This document shows, in pieces, positions 16,720 through 24,900 of a DNA stretch of 64,000 nt. Each line of letters begins with the position of its first letter. Positions within the stretch are counted from its first letter, which is position 1. The stretch spans positions 6,696,001 through 6,760,000 of the forward strand of contig NZ_CP019038.1 in the NCBI RefSeq assembly GCF_001941825.1, given 5' to 3'. The translations under genes and the position numbers were made by a program. The stretch is from Massilia putida (GTDB taxonomy: Bacteria > Pseudomonadota > Gammaproteobacteria > Burkholderiales > Burkholderiaceae_D). The notes under the pieces were generated by a model that had not been told where the DNA came from, made no database searches, and saw nothing but the letters and a program-made list of their open reading frames with translations.

Positions 16720-18608
16720 TGGTGGTGCGCGACGGCGGCACGGTCCGCGGCAAACTGATTCTGATGGCGGTATCCACGACGTTCGTCGCGCTATTGGCGG
16801 CTTCCGTCGCCATGTTGTTGTTCGACCTGCGCGCCTTCCAGCGCTACTGGATGGACGACCTGATGACCCAGGCCGACATCATGGCGCGCGTGACCGCGCC
16901 GGCGCTGACGTTCAACGACGAGGAAACGGCCCGCCAGAATCTCGCCGTGCTGCGCGTGCGCCCGCAGATCCTGGCGGCGGCCATCTATACGAGCGACGGC
17001 ACGCGCTTCGCCACCTATGCGGCCGCGCCGAACCAGACCATCCCGGCGCGCCCGGCGGCGTCCGGCTACCGCATCGAGGGCGGCGAGGTGGCCGTGTTCC
17101 GCAACATCGTGGAAAACGGCGAGATGGTGGGCACGGTCTACCTGCGCTCGCGCTACGGCCTCGTCGACCGCCTGTTCAGCTATGGCGCGATCCTGGGCGC
17201 CGTGATGCTGGGCGCGCTCGTGATCGCGGGCCTCGTGGCGTCGCGCCTGCAAGCCGCCATCACGCGGCCGCTGGCGGCCGTGACCAATGTCGCGCGCCAG
17301 GTGATGCAGCGGCGCGATTTCACGTTGCGCGTGCCGGGCAACGACAGCGGCGAGATCGGCGTGCTCGTCGCTGCCTTCAACGACATGCTGGCCGAGATCG
17401 GCCGCCGCTCCCACGCGCTGCAGGAAGCGAACGCGACGCTCGAGCACGAAATGCAGGTGCGCGAGCGCGCGGAGGAGGCGTTGCGCCTTGGCGACCGCCG
17501 CAAGGACGAATTCCTCGCCACGCTGGCGCACGAACTGAGGAATCCGCTGGCGCCCATCCGCACGGGCCTGGACATCCTGCGTTTGCGCAGCGGCGATGCC
17601 CAGGCCACCCAGCGCGCGACCGACATCATGGAGCGGCAGCTGCGCCAGATGGTGCGTCTCGTCGACGACCTGCTGGACGTCTCGCGCATCAACACCGGCA
17701 AATTCGCGATCAAGAGCGGCCGCGTGGAACTGAAGGCCGTCGTCAACGACGCGCTCGAAGTCGTGCGTCCGTACATCGAACTGCACGGCCATGAGCTGAC
17801 GATCGACCTGCCGGACCGTCCCGTGTTCCTGAACGGCGACGCGACGCGCCTCGCGCAAATCCTCTCCAACCTGCTGAACAACGCGGCCAAATACACCAAT
17901 CGGGGCGGCCGCGTGGGTCTGCGCGCGACGGTCGACGACCGTACGCTCACGCTGGTCGTGTCCGACACCGGCATCGGCATCGCGCCGGACATGCTCGACA
18001 CCGTGTTCGAGATGTTCGTGCAGGTCGATTCGACCCTGGAGCGCTCGAACGCAGGGCTGGGCGTCGGCCTGTCGCTGGCGCGCAAGCTGGTCGAGCTGCA
18101 CGGCGGCACCATCGAAGCGCACAGCGGGGGCATCGGCCACGGCAGCCAGTTCGTCGTGCGGCTGCCGATCGTCGTCGAACCGGAGCTGCCGGCCAAACCG
18201 ACGCCAATGTCGTTCATCACCTCGGAAACGTACCGCATCCTGCTGGCCGACGACAATGTCGACTTCGTCAACAGCATCGGCGCGCTGCTGACGGCAATGG
18301 GGCATAGCGTCGTCATCACGCACAACGGTGTGGACGCGCTGGCGGCCGCCAAGCGCTTCTGTCCCGACTATGCCTTCCTCGACATCGGCCTGCCGCAGAT
18401 GTCCGGCTACGACCTGGCGCGGGGCATCCGCGACCTGTCGTGCTGCACGATGACGGTGATGGTCGCCGTGACGGGCTGGGGGCAGGAAAAGGACAGGCAG
18501 CTGGCGTTCGAGTCCGGTTTCGACCATCACATGGTGAAACCGGTGCGCTTCGAGCAGATCGAGGAAATTCTGGGGAATCGCAGCATCATCAAGAAACTGC
18601 GTACCTGA
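16719..18608 (+). CDS. Membrane hybrid histidine kinase with CHASE8-like sensor
   Basis: This protein of 629 residues starts at the ATG at 16719, overlapping the yfiR-like stop, with AGGAG about 8 bases upstream. It has TM1 (about 12-33), a periplasmic domain (about 34-145; ALTFNDEETARQNLAVLRV, then ILAAAIYTSDGTRFATY) matching the CHASE8 sensor known from YfiN-type cyclases, and TM2 (about 150-172). A HAMP linker, HisKA (acceptor His in TLAHELRNPLAPI), HATPase (NLLNNAAKYTN; VSDTGIGIA; GLGVGLSLARKLVELHGG) and a receiver (AFLDIGLPQMSGYD; HMVKPV) follow. The upstream YfiR-like protein probably gates the periplasmic domain. The output is phosphotransfer instead of cyclic di-GMP. No separate regulator gene is near. 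Confidence 0.9.
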   Translation: MVVRDGGTVRGKLILMAVSTTFVALLAASVAMLLFDLRAFQRYWMDDLMTQADIMARVTAPALTFNDEETARQNLAVLRVRPQILAAAIYTSDGTRFATYAAAPNQTIPARPAASGYRIEGGEVAVFRNIVENGEMVGTVYLRSRYGLVDRLFSYGAILGAVMLGALVIAGLVASRLQAAITRPLAAVTNVARQVMQRRDFTLRVPGNDSGEIGVLVAAFNDMLAEIGRRSHALQEANATLEHEMQVRERAEEALRLGDRRKDEFLATLAHELRNPLAPIRTGLDILRLRSGDAQATQRATDIMERQLRQMVRLVDDLLDVSRINTGKFAIKSGRVELKAVVNDALEVVRPYIELHGHELTIDLPDRPVFLNGDATRLAQILSNLLNNAAKYTNRGGRVGLRATVDDRTLTLVVSDTGIGIAPDMLDTVFEMFVQVDSTLERSNAGLGVGLSLARKLVELHGGTIEAHSGGIGHGSQFVVRLPIVVEPELPAKPTPMSFITSETYRILLADDNVDFVNSIGALLTAMGHSVVITHNGVDALAAAKRFCPDYAFLDIGLPQMSGYDLARGIRDLSCCTMTVMVAVTGWGQEKDRQLAFESGFDHHMVKPVRFEQIEEILGNRSIIKKLRT

Positions 18609-18638
18609 GCATCCGTGCGACGGCGTACGGGCGCCGGA

Positions 18639-18669
18639 CAAAAAAAAGCGGAAGCGCGAACGCTTCCGC
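18639..18669 (-). terminator. Intrinsic terminator of the PEP-CTERM gene
   Basis: A 9-bp perfect stem, GCGGAAGCG at 18648-18656 with 18661-18669, and a CGAA loop are followed on the minus strand by eight T. It lies 20 bp after the stop at 18689. It may also help stop transcripts from the convergent kinase gene. Confidence 0.88.
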
Positions 18670-18688
18670 CCGACTCAAGCTACCGGAT

Positions 18689-19243
18689 TCAGGCCGGCTT
18701 GGCCGACTTGCGGCGGCGAGCCAGGAAGCCCAGGACGCCCAGGCCTGCCAGCATCATGCCGTAGGTTTCCGGTTCCGGCACCGGAGCGGCCATCGACACG
18801 GCGCCACCGAAGCTGGCGGCCTGGTTCGAGACCAGGTTACCGCTCACTTGCAGGTAGTAGTTGCCGGCAGCCAGGTTGTTGCTGGAGATCGTCCAGACGT
18901 CGATATTGCCCGACTGGAGCGCGTGGCCCGACGAGACCAGGGCATTGCCGGCTGCGTTGTACAGGGAGACGCCGGTAATGTCGAGACCGGTATCAGCGGT
19001 GCGGCTGACGGACGAAATGATCGCGTCCAGGTTCGAGCCGACGCCGGTGGAGCCGACCGTGAAGGTGAAACGGTCGGCAAAGGTGTTGCCATTGTTGTTC
19101 ATCGCGAACGTGTCGCCGAAGAAGCCGCTGCCGTCGGTCAGGTCGAGGACCTGCGGGGTGTTGCCGACGGTAGCTGCCATGGCAGCGGAGGAAACGAACG
19201 ACGCAGAGGCCAACACAACAGCAGCAATCAGTGATTTTTTCAT
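18689..19243 (-). CDS. FxDxF-type PEP-CTERM sorted protein
   Basis: This 184-residue exported protein starts at the ATG at 19243 after GAGGTAAGAA. It has a signal peptide (about 1-23, ending AAMAA) and a beta-rich body with two FxDxF blocks, FGDTF (42-46) and FADRF (55-59), the hallmark of the FxDxF family. The C-terminal sorting signal is PVPEPETYGMMLAGLGVLGF followed by LARRRKSAKPA: PEP motif, hydrophobic segment, Arg-rich end. Exosortase EpsH/XrtA would cleave at the PEP site and attach or release the protein at the surface, in step with exopolysaccharide production. No exosortase gene is in this window. The body's function is unknown. An intrinsic terminator follows. Confidence 0.92.
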   Translation of the reverse strand: MKKSLIAAVVLASASFVSSAAMAATVGNTPQVLDLTDGSGFFGDTFAMNNNGNTFADRFTFTVGSTGVGSNLDAIISSVSRTADTGLDITGVSLYNAAGNALVSSGHALQSGNIDVWTISSNNLAAGNYYLQVSGNLVSNQAASFGGAVSMAAPVPEPETYGMMLAGLGVLGFLARRRKSAKPA

Positions 19244-19628
19244 TTCTTACCTCGCAAAGAAACAGCCGCGTCCTGCAGCTTGGTTTTCAAGAATCGGGGA
19301 ACTTCATCGTAGCAAATCGACGATAAAAAGCACGGAAAATCACCGAAGTGTGCGCTACTCCGGGGAAAGATGCTGAACGTAAATTGTTGCTGTCCAGACG
19401 TGCATTTCACCCGCTCTTCATAGAGAACGTGGTCGATTTGGTATGCGCAAATGACAAAATTGCCCGATATTTCACGGTGTTTGTAGGTCTACTCCTACGT
19501 AAAGACGCGAGAAAATCTGCGGCAGAGATTTTTCTATTTGCGAACAATCATTGTTCTATTGTTAAGAAATGTGGGCGGGATAACGATGAGGCCGGGCTCA
19601 TCAATATGGCTGCGGAACCCAGCCAATG
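19244..19628. other. AT-rich intergenic region
   Basis: About 385 bp between the PEP-CTERM gene and the first tRNA terminator. It is clearly lower in GC than the genes around it, and the start codons in it open frames without protein-like composition. It presumably holds the PEP-CTERM promoter. Nothing else recognised. Confidence 0.5.
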
Positions 19629-19659
19629 AAAAAGGCCAGATCGTGCGATCTGGCCTTTT
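19629..19659 (-). terminator. Terminator of tRNA-Arg copy 1
   Basis: A perfect 12-bp stem (AAAGGCCAGATC, 19631-19642, with 19647-19658) and a GTGC loop are flanked by A-rich and T-rich sequence. It lies 8 bp beyond the CCA end of the tRNA. The same hairpin follows all four tRNA copies. Confidence 0.88.
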
Positions 19660-19666
19660 GAAAAGT

Positions 19667-19743
19667 TGGTGCGGCTGGCAGGAATCGAACCCACGACCCC
19701 TTGGTTCGTAGCCAAGTACTCTATCCAGCTGAGCTACAGCCGC
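19667..19743 (-). tRNA. tRNA-Arg (anticodon ACG), copy 1
   Basis: This is a 77-nt cloverleaf on the minus strand with encoded CCA. The acceptor stem is GCGGCTG/CAGCCGC, the D arm GCTCAGCTGGATAGAG, the anticodon arm CTTGG-CTACGAA-CCAAG (anticodon ACG, read as ICG after deamination), and the T arm GTGGGTTCGAATCC. It decodes CGU, CGC and CGA. Confidence 0.97.
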
Positions 19744-19754
19744 CCGAGGCACGC

Positions 19755-19782
19755 ATTATATCGGCATTACCTCATTTGGCAA
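19755..19782 (-). promoter_or_regulatory. Promoter of tRNA-Arg copy 1
   Basis: On the minus strand TTGCCA (19777-19782) and TATAAT (19755-19760) are 16 bp apart, 11 bp before the tRNA 5' end. GC-rich bases between the -10 box and the tRNA suggest a stringent-control discriminator (inference). Confidence 0.8.
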
Positions 19783-19794
19783 AGCCCGGGCGCC

Positions 19795-20345
19795 TCACTT
19801 CGTCGTCGCGGCGGCCGGCGTGCTGCTCGCATTGCCGGCGGCAGCGCGGGACGTTGCCGCCTGGGTGTGCCGGACGACGCCGTTCTTGCGCGTGTTCCAG
19901 TGGCAGGCGGGCGTACCGCCCGTGCCTTTAGGCCTTTGTCCGGCCGTCGATCGCGGGCACGGTCGCGATGCCGCCGGCGCCCGCGTCGTCGGAGGCGCCG
20001 ATCGCGACGACGACGTTGCCGGACACGGTGCCGGCCACCGGATTGCCAACGGCGGCCGTGGGCGGCGTCGTGTCCCTGGCGACGGTCGTGACCGCGATCG
20101 CGACGTTCACTGCGACGGTGGCGGATTCGCCCGCATTGCCCGCGGCGTCACAGGCGGCGGCCAGGTTGGCCACGCCGTTGGCGCTGCCGGCGGGTTCCGG
20201 CTGAACGTGTATGACGTGCGGTATCGGAAGCGACGAGGGTGCCGTTGACGGTCGCGCCGACGAGGCCCGAGACCGTGCCGTTCGCGAGCGGCGCGGCAAT
20301 CGCGGCCACCGGCGGCGCCGTGTCGACTGGCGGCGGGCAGGCGAT
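19795..20345 (-). pseudogene. Decayed fragment of a bacterial Ig-like repeat protein
   Basis: Three minus-strand frames together read as two tandem Ig-like modules. One frame gives DTAPPVAAIAAPLANGTVSG followed by ATVNGTLVASDT. A second frame gives AGSANGVANLAAACDAAGN, then DTTPPTAAVGNPVAGTVSG and VVVAIGASDDAGAGGIATV. A third gives CHWNTRKNGVVRHTQ and AAGNASSTP, ending at a stop near 19795. Intact relatives have the pattern DTTPPTAAI...VSGTVTVSVNASDN...VELYVNG...DAAGN and sit at the C-terminus of secreted proteases or lipoproteins. At least two frame breaks and loss of the N-terminal part make this a remnant. It lies exactly between tRNA-Arg copies 1 and 2. Confidence 0.65.
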
Positions 20346-20431
20346 GCGATTACACGGGGGCCAACGCGGGGCGCTTGAGGGAAGGCGCCGGGGGGGGGGC
20401 GGGAGGTTGCCTTCGGCCGGCAGTGCCAATG

Positions 20432-20462
20432 AAAAAGGCCAGATCGTGCGATCTGGCCTTTT
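20432..20462 (-). terminator. Terminator of tRNA-Arg copy 2
   Basis: The 12-bp stem and GTGC loop are identical to those of copy 1, placed 8 bp after the CCA end. Confidence 0.88.
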
Positions 20463-20469
20463 GAAAAGT

Positions 20470-20546
20470 TGGTGCGGCTGGCAGGAATCGAACCCACGAC
20501 CCCTTGGTTCGTAGCCAAGTACTCTATCCAGCTGAGCTACAGCCGC
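20470..20546 (-). tRNA. tRNA-Arg (anticodon ACG), copy 2
   Basis: A 77-nt minus-strand tRNA with encoded CCA. Its sequence is the same as copy 1 over the whole cloverleaf, with anticodon ACG in loop CTACGAA. Confidence 0.97.
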
Positions 20547-20557
20547 CCGAGCCATGC

Positions 20558-20586
20558 ATTATAGCAGCCCGTTACCCGAACGGCAA
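20558..20586 (-). promoter_or_regulatory. Promoter of tRNA-Arg copy 2
   Basis: TTGCCG (20581-20586) and TATAAT (20558-20563) are separated by 17 bp on the minus strand, directly upstream of the tRNA. Confidence 0.78.
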
Positions 20587-20639
20587 CGCCATGCGCTTGC
20601 GGTTCCCCTGGACCGCAAGCGCAAGCCGACCGTGCGGGC

Positions 20640-20790
20640 GCAACCTCGATATGTCATCCTCAATGTCGACGACAAGGCGGCAATCCGGTGGAACCGGCCG
20701 CCGCCGTATGGCGCGTGCGCGTTATGGTGCGCTCCAGGCGGCGGGCATGGACACGCTGGACGCGGAGCCGACGCACCTGGCCTGGACGCC
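20640..20790 (+). pseudogene. Possible decayed response-regulator fragment
   Basis: Between tRNA copies 2 and 3 the plus strand reads YVILNVDDKAAIR in one frame from about 20648 and ARYGALQAAGMDTLDAEP in another. Together they resemble the start of a receiver domain (ILNVDD...ARY...L..AG..VLEA). The rest, to about 21040, shows no continuous protein-like frame. The resemblance is short and frame-broken, so this is a tentative call. The stretch may be nothing more than decayed coding DNA. Confidence 0.3.
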
Positions 20791-21052
20791 GGGGTGCCCA
20801 GGTGATGTTGCGCCGCCAAGCGCAGGCGATCACCGGCGTCTGCGGCCGCATCGTGCACGGCGCCGTGACGCTGGTGGAAGACGCCCGCAAGGACTGGCGG
20901 AACGCGAGATCGTGGAAGCGGACGCGGAGCGCGAGGCGTCGATGGTCGGCAATCTGCCGGCGGTGCCGTGCTCCGAAGGGCTGGCGCGGCGGTGCATGCG
21001 GTTGGCGCCGGCGCGGCCTGATGAGGGAAGCGGGAATCCCATGACACGAATG

Positions 21053-21082
21053 AAAAAGGCCAGATCGTGCGATCTGGCCTTT
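21053..21082 (-). terminator. Terminator of tRNA-Arg copy 3
   Basis: The GGCCAGATC stem and GTGC loop are the same as in copies 1 and 2. The tail bases differ slightly (TTCGAAAAAC on the plus strand). Confidence 0.87.
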
Positions 21083-21090
21083 CGAAAAAC

Positions 21091-21167
21091 TGGTGCGGCT
21101 GGCAGGAATCGAACCCACGACCCCTTGGTTCGTAGCCAAGTACTCTATCCAGCTGAGCTACAGCCGC
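21091..21167 (-). tRNA. tRNA-Arg (anticodon ACG), copy 3
   Basis: A 77-nt minus-strand tRNA with encoded CCA, identical in sequence to copies 1 and 2, with anticodon ACG. Confidence 0.97.
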
Positions 21168-21178
21168 CCGAGGCACGC

Positions 21179-21206
21179 ATTATAGCAGCGGTTTCATGAT
21201 TGGCAA
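21179..21206 (-). promoter_or_regulatory. Promoter of tRNA-Arg copy 3
   Basis: TTGCCA (21201-21206) and TATAAT (21179-21184) are 16 bp apart on the minus strand. The bases downstream of -10 match copy 1. Confidence 0.8.
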
Positions 21207-21225
21207 AGTGCCAGCTTCCGGGCGA

Positions 21226-21687
21226 TCAAAGTTCATGCGAATAGACGATGAAACCCTGGTGTTTGGCGATGTTGTCGTACAGCGCGCGGGCGGCCGCATT
21301 TCCCGCCTGCGTCTGCCAATACACGCGCGAACTCCCCGTATTGCGTGCCGCTTCATAGACGCCTTCGATCAGCCGCCTTCCGATGCCAAGTCCGCGCATT
21401 TCGGGTGCCGTAAACAAGTCTTGCAGATAGCAGACGTCGTGCAGCCGCGTCGTACTGCGGTGATAAACGATGTGGGCCAGCCCGACGATCCGCCCGGCTT
21501 GCTCGGCCACGAGCGCGTGGACGGGTTCGGCCGGATCGAGGAACCTGTTCCACGTGGCTTGCGTGATCGCTTCGGGAAGGGCGGTGGGGCCGCTGCGCTG
21601 GTAGAACGCGTTATAGCCGTCCCACAGCGGGCGCCAGCCCTCGTAATCGGATGTTGCGAGCGGTCGGACGATCAGCTGGCTGGGCAT
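21226..21687 (-). CDS. GNAT-family N-acetyltransferase
   Basis: This 153-residue protein is one GNAT domain. The acetyl-CoA pyrophosphate loop (motif A) is LFTAPEMRGLGIGRRLIEGV, with RGLGIG as the R-x-x-G-x-G signature. Upstream strands HALVAEQAGRIVGLAHIVYH and the C-terminal WQTQAGNAAARALYDNIA (motif B) are in place. GNATs move an acetyl group from acetyl-CoA to an amine; the substrate is unknown. The gene sits between tRNA-Arg copies 3 and 4 on the same strand. The ATG at 21687 has no clear ribosome site, and no promoter is visible after the copy-4 terminator, so expression may depend on read-through. The frame is intact, in contrast to the decayed DNA in the other two spacers. Confidence 0.85.
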   Translation of the reverse strand: MPSQLIVRPLATSDYEGWRPLWDGYNAFYQRSGPTALPEAITQATWNRFLDPAEPVHALVAEQAGRIVGLAHIVYHRSTTRLHDVCYLQDLFTAPEMRGLGIGRRLIEGVYEAARNTGSSRVYWQTQAGNAAARALYDNIAKHQGFIVYSHEL

Positions 21688-21712
21688 GGCGGCGGAGGTG
21701 TCGGCGGAAATG

Positions 21713-21742
21713 AAAAAGGCCAGATCTTGCGATCTGGCCTTT
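21713..21742 (-). terminator. Terminator of tRNA-Arg copy 4
   Basis: The stem is the same as in the other copies, but the loop differs by one base (TTGC on the plus strand instead of GTGC). The hairpin lies between the tRNA and the GNAT gene. Confidence 0.86.
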
Positions 21743-21750
21743 CGAAACGT

Positions 21751-21827
21751 TGGTGCGGCTGGCAGGAATCGAACCCACGACCCCTTGGTTCGTAGCCAAG
21801 TACTCTATCCAGCTGAGCTACAGCCGC
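21751..21827 (-). tRNA. tRNA-Arg (anticodon ACG), copy 4
   Basis: A 77-nt minus-strand tRNA with encoded CCA, identical to the other three copies, with anticodon ACG. It is the first copy in transcription order. Confidence 0.97.
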
Positions 21828-21838
21828 CCGATGCACGC

Positions 21839-21867
21839 ATTATAGCAGTGGCATGACGAATGAGGAA
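21839..21867 (-). promoter_or_regulatory. Promoter of tRNA-Arg copy 4
   Basis: TATAAT (21839-21844) is conserved. The -35 at 17 bp spacing is the weaker TTCCTC (21862-21867), so this copy may be expressed differently from the others. Confidence 0.65.
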
Positions 21868-21935
21868 GTCTTAATTTCTTTCAACATTTTCCGGCCTCTG
21901 GTAGATTAAGCGCCGTGCCCCGCCCACCCGAAATC

Positions 21936-24900
21936 ATGCCACCCGTGAACAGAGCGCTGCGCCCGTCGGCGCTGCTGCGCATGGCGTGCGGGTTCCTGCT
22001 GGCGTGCCTGTGCTCGGCCGCGCTCGCCGCCGGCCCGCGCAGCCTGCGCTTCGAGCGTATCGGCCTGGACGAGGGGCTGTCGCAGGAATCCGTCCTCGCC
22101 ATCCTGCAGGACCGCGACGGCTTCATGTGGTTCGGCACCCAGGCCGGACTGAACCGCTTCGACGGCTACCGCAACCAGGTTTTCCGCAACGATCCCAACG
22201 ACCCTGCCAGCCTGGCCGACAATTACGTCCAGGCCGCGTACGAGGACGGCGAGGGCCGCTTGTGGTTCGGCACGCGCGGCGGTCTCGTGCGCTTCGATCC
22301 CGCCACCCGGAAATTCGTGCGCCTGCCGCTGCTGGCCGGCAGCGGACGCAGCGCGCGCAACGGCGCCGTCACGGCGATCGTCGGCGACGGTGCCGGCGGC
22401 CTGTGGGTCGGCACCGGCGACGGCCTGGTGCATGTCGACCCGGCGACAGGGGCATGCCGTACGCTGCGTCACGACGGCCGCGATGCCGCCAGCCTGCGCG
22501 ACGACCGCGTCACGGCGCTCGCCGTCGACGCGGCGGGCGGCCTGTGGATCGGCACGGGCGTCGGCCTCGACCACCTGCCGGCGGGCGCCGTCCGCTTCGA
22601 TCATTTCGACATCGATACCGGCGGCAACGGCAAGCGCAATGCCGTGGCGGCGCTGTCGATGGGGCCGCGCGACACGCTCTGGATCGGCACCGGCGCCGGC
22701 CTGGAAGCGTGGCGCATCGGCCAGGGGGCGCTAAAGCGTCACCACCTGGGCGTGGACGAAGGCATGAACGACGGCCGCGTGCTCACCCTCTATCACGACC
22801 ACGGCAGCAACCTGTGGGTCGGCACGGAACAGGACGGGCTGAAATGGCGCGACCCCGCGAGCGGACGCTTCATCGGCTACGCCAGCCAGCCGCTCGACCG
22901 CCATTCGCTGTCCGACAACCAGGTCACCGCGATCTGGGTTGACCGCACGGGAACGCTGTGGGCCGGCACGATGTTCAGCGGCATCAATCGCGCGGACCTG
23001 GCCAGCGGCGGCTTTTCCCGCTTCTCGCTGCTGCCCGACCAGGTGGCCGACGCGAAAAGCGCGCGCAGGATCCGCAGCATCGCCGTCGGCGCCGACGGCC
23101 GCCTGTGGCTGGGCACCGCGGGCGGCGGCATCGTGCACCTCGATCCGGACAGCGGCCGCGCCGAGGTGCTGCGCCACGATCCGGCGGATCCGGCCAGCCT
23201 GGCGGACGACGTGATCACCAACGTGATGCCGGGACGCGGCCGGCTGTGGGTGGGCTCGCCGAGCGGCCTGTCATGGCGCGACCCGGCGACCGGACGCTTC
23301 ACGCCGGTACCCCTGGGCCGCGAGGCGGGCGCCAACTGGGTCCAGCACCTCATGCTCGACCACGCCGGGGCGCTGTGGATCGTCACGCGCGGCGGCCTGT
23401 TCATGCTGGAGCCGGACGGCCGGACGCTGCGCGGCTGGCGCCACGATCCGGCCGATCCGTCCAGCCTGGGCGAGAACTTCTGCCTGGCGGCGCTCGAAGA
23501 CCGTCAGGGCACGATCTGGATCGGCACGGAGAATGGCCTCGACCGTTACGACCGCGCGGCCGGCACCTTCACGCACTACCGCCACGATCCGCACGACCCC
23601 GCCAGCCTGGACCACAACCGCATCCACCATCTGTACGAATCGAGGCGCGGCGACCTGTGGGTGGGCACGGCGGGCGGCCTGCAGCGCATGGAGCGCGGCC
23701 CCGGCGGACAAACCGTGTTCCGCCGGTTCGCCGTCACGCCCGGGCGCCAGCAGGTGCCGATCGGCGGCATCCTCGAAGACGGCAACGGCCAGATCTGGGC
23801 CAGCACGACGGCGGGCCTGACGCGCGTCGATCCGGACACGGGCCGCTACAAGAACTACACCGCCAAGGACGGCCTGACGGACGGTTCGTACTTCGTCGGT
23901 TCGGCGGCGCGCGGCGCGGACGGCCAGCTGTATTTCGGCGGCGTCAACGGCATGACGTCGTTTCAGCCGGAAGACGTCCACGACAATCCGTTCCCGCCGA
24001 CGGTCGCCATCACCGACTTCCTCGTCTTCAACCGGCCGCGCGTGCTGCCCGTGCCGGTCGACCGCCTGCACGACATCCGCCTGAGCCACCGCGACACCGT
24101 GTTCACGCTGGAATTCGCCGCGCTGCACTACGCCGATCCGCAAGCGAACCGCTACGCCTACCGGCTGCGCGGCTTCGATCAGGACTGGACGGAGACCGAC
24201 GCGCGCAAGCGCTTCGCCACGTACACGAATCTCGATCCGGGCGATTACGTGTTCGAGGTGAAGGCCGCCAACAAGGACGGCGTGTGGAGCGACAAGCCGG
24301 CCATGCTGTCCATCTCGATCACGCCGCCGTTCTGGATGACGTGGTGGTTCCGCCTGTTCGTCGCAAGCATGCTGGCCGGTTGCGCCGTCGCGCTGTACCG
24401 CCTGCGCGTGCGGGTGCTCGTGCAGCAGAAGGAGCGCCTGGAGCACCAGGTCGGCGCGCGCACGGCCGAACTCGTGCTGCAGAAAGAGCAGGCGGAGCGG
24501 CGCAAGCAGGAAGCCGAGGCGCAGAAGGAAGCGGTGGAGCAGGCGCGCCGCAACATCGCGCTGCTGTCCGACATCGGGCGCGAGTTGACGGCGAACCTGG
24601 ACGGCGAGGCCATCATGGCCAATGTGTTCGGCCAGGTGCGCCAGCTGATGGACGTGCCGCTGTTCGCGATCGGCACGGTACGCGCCAACGGCCCGCTCGA
24701 GTATCCGTACGTCGTCGCGGACGGCCGCCGCGTGCCCGAGGCGGGCCGCTTGCCGGCGCGCGTGCGCGGGCTCGGCGAGTACTGCGTGGCGACGGGCGAG
24801 GAAATCCTGATCGGCGACCTGGCCCGCGATTACGCGCGGTTCGCGGCCCGCGTGCGCGACGTGCTCGGGGTGGACGCGGCCGGCGACACGCTGCCGTCGC

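Noticed and set aside
19348..19629. A 93-codon frame in the AT-rich region before the first tRNA
   Set aside because: No ribosome site, low coding quality, and it runs into the tRNA terminator. Base composition suggests intergenic DNA.
19660..21830. Small frames across the tRNA genes with peptides such as MATNQGVVGSIPASRT and GCGWQESNPRPLGS
   Set aside because: These are translations of tRNA-Arg and its complement, a well-known false annotation. The cloverleaf explains the sequence fully.
22050..24000. Tandem-repeat look of the DNA (LWVGT and related coding repeats)
   Set aside because: The repetition is at protein level, from 14 propeller blades. The DNA copies have diverged, so it is not a satellite or CRISPR-like array.
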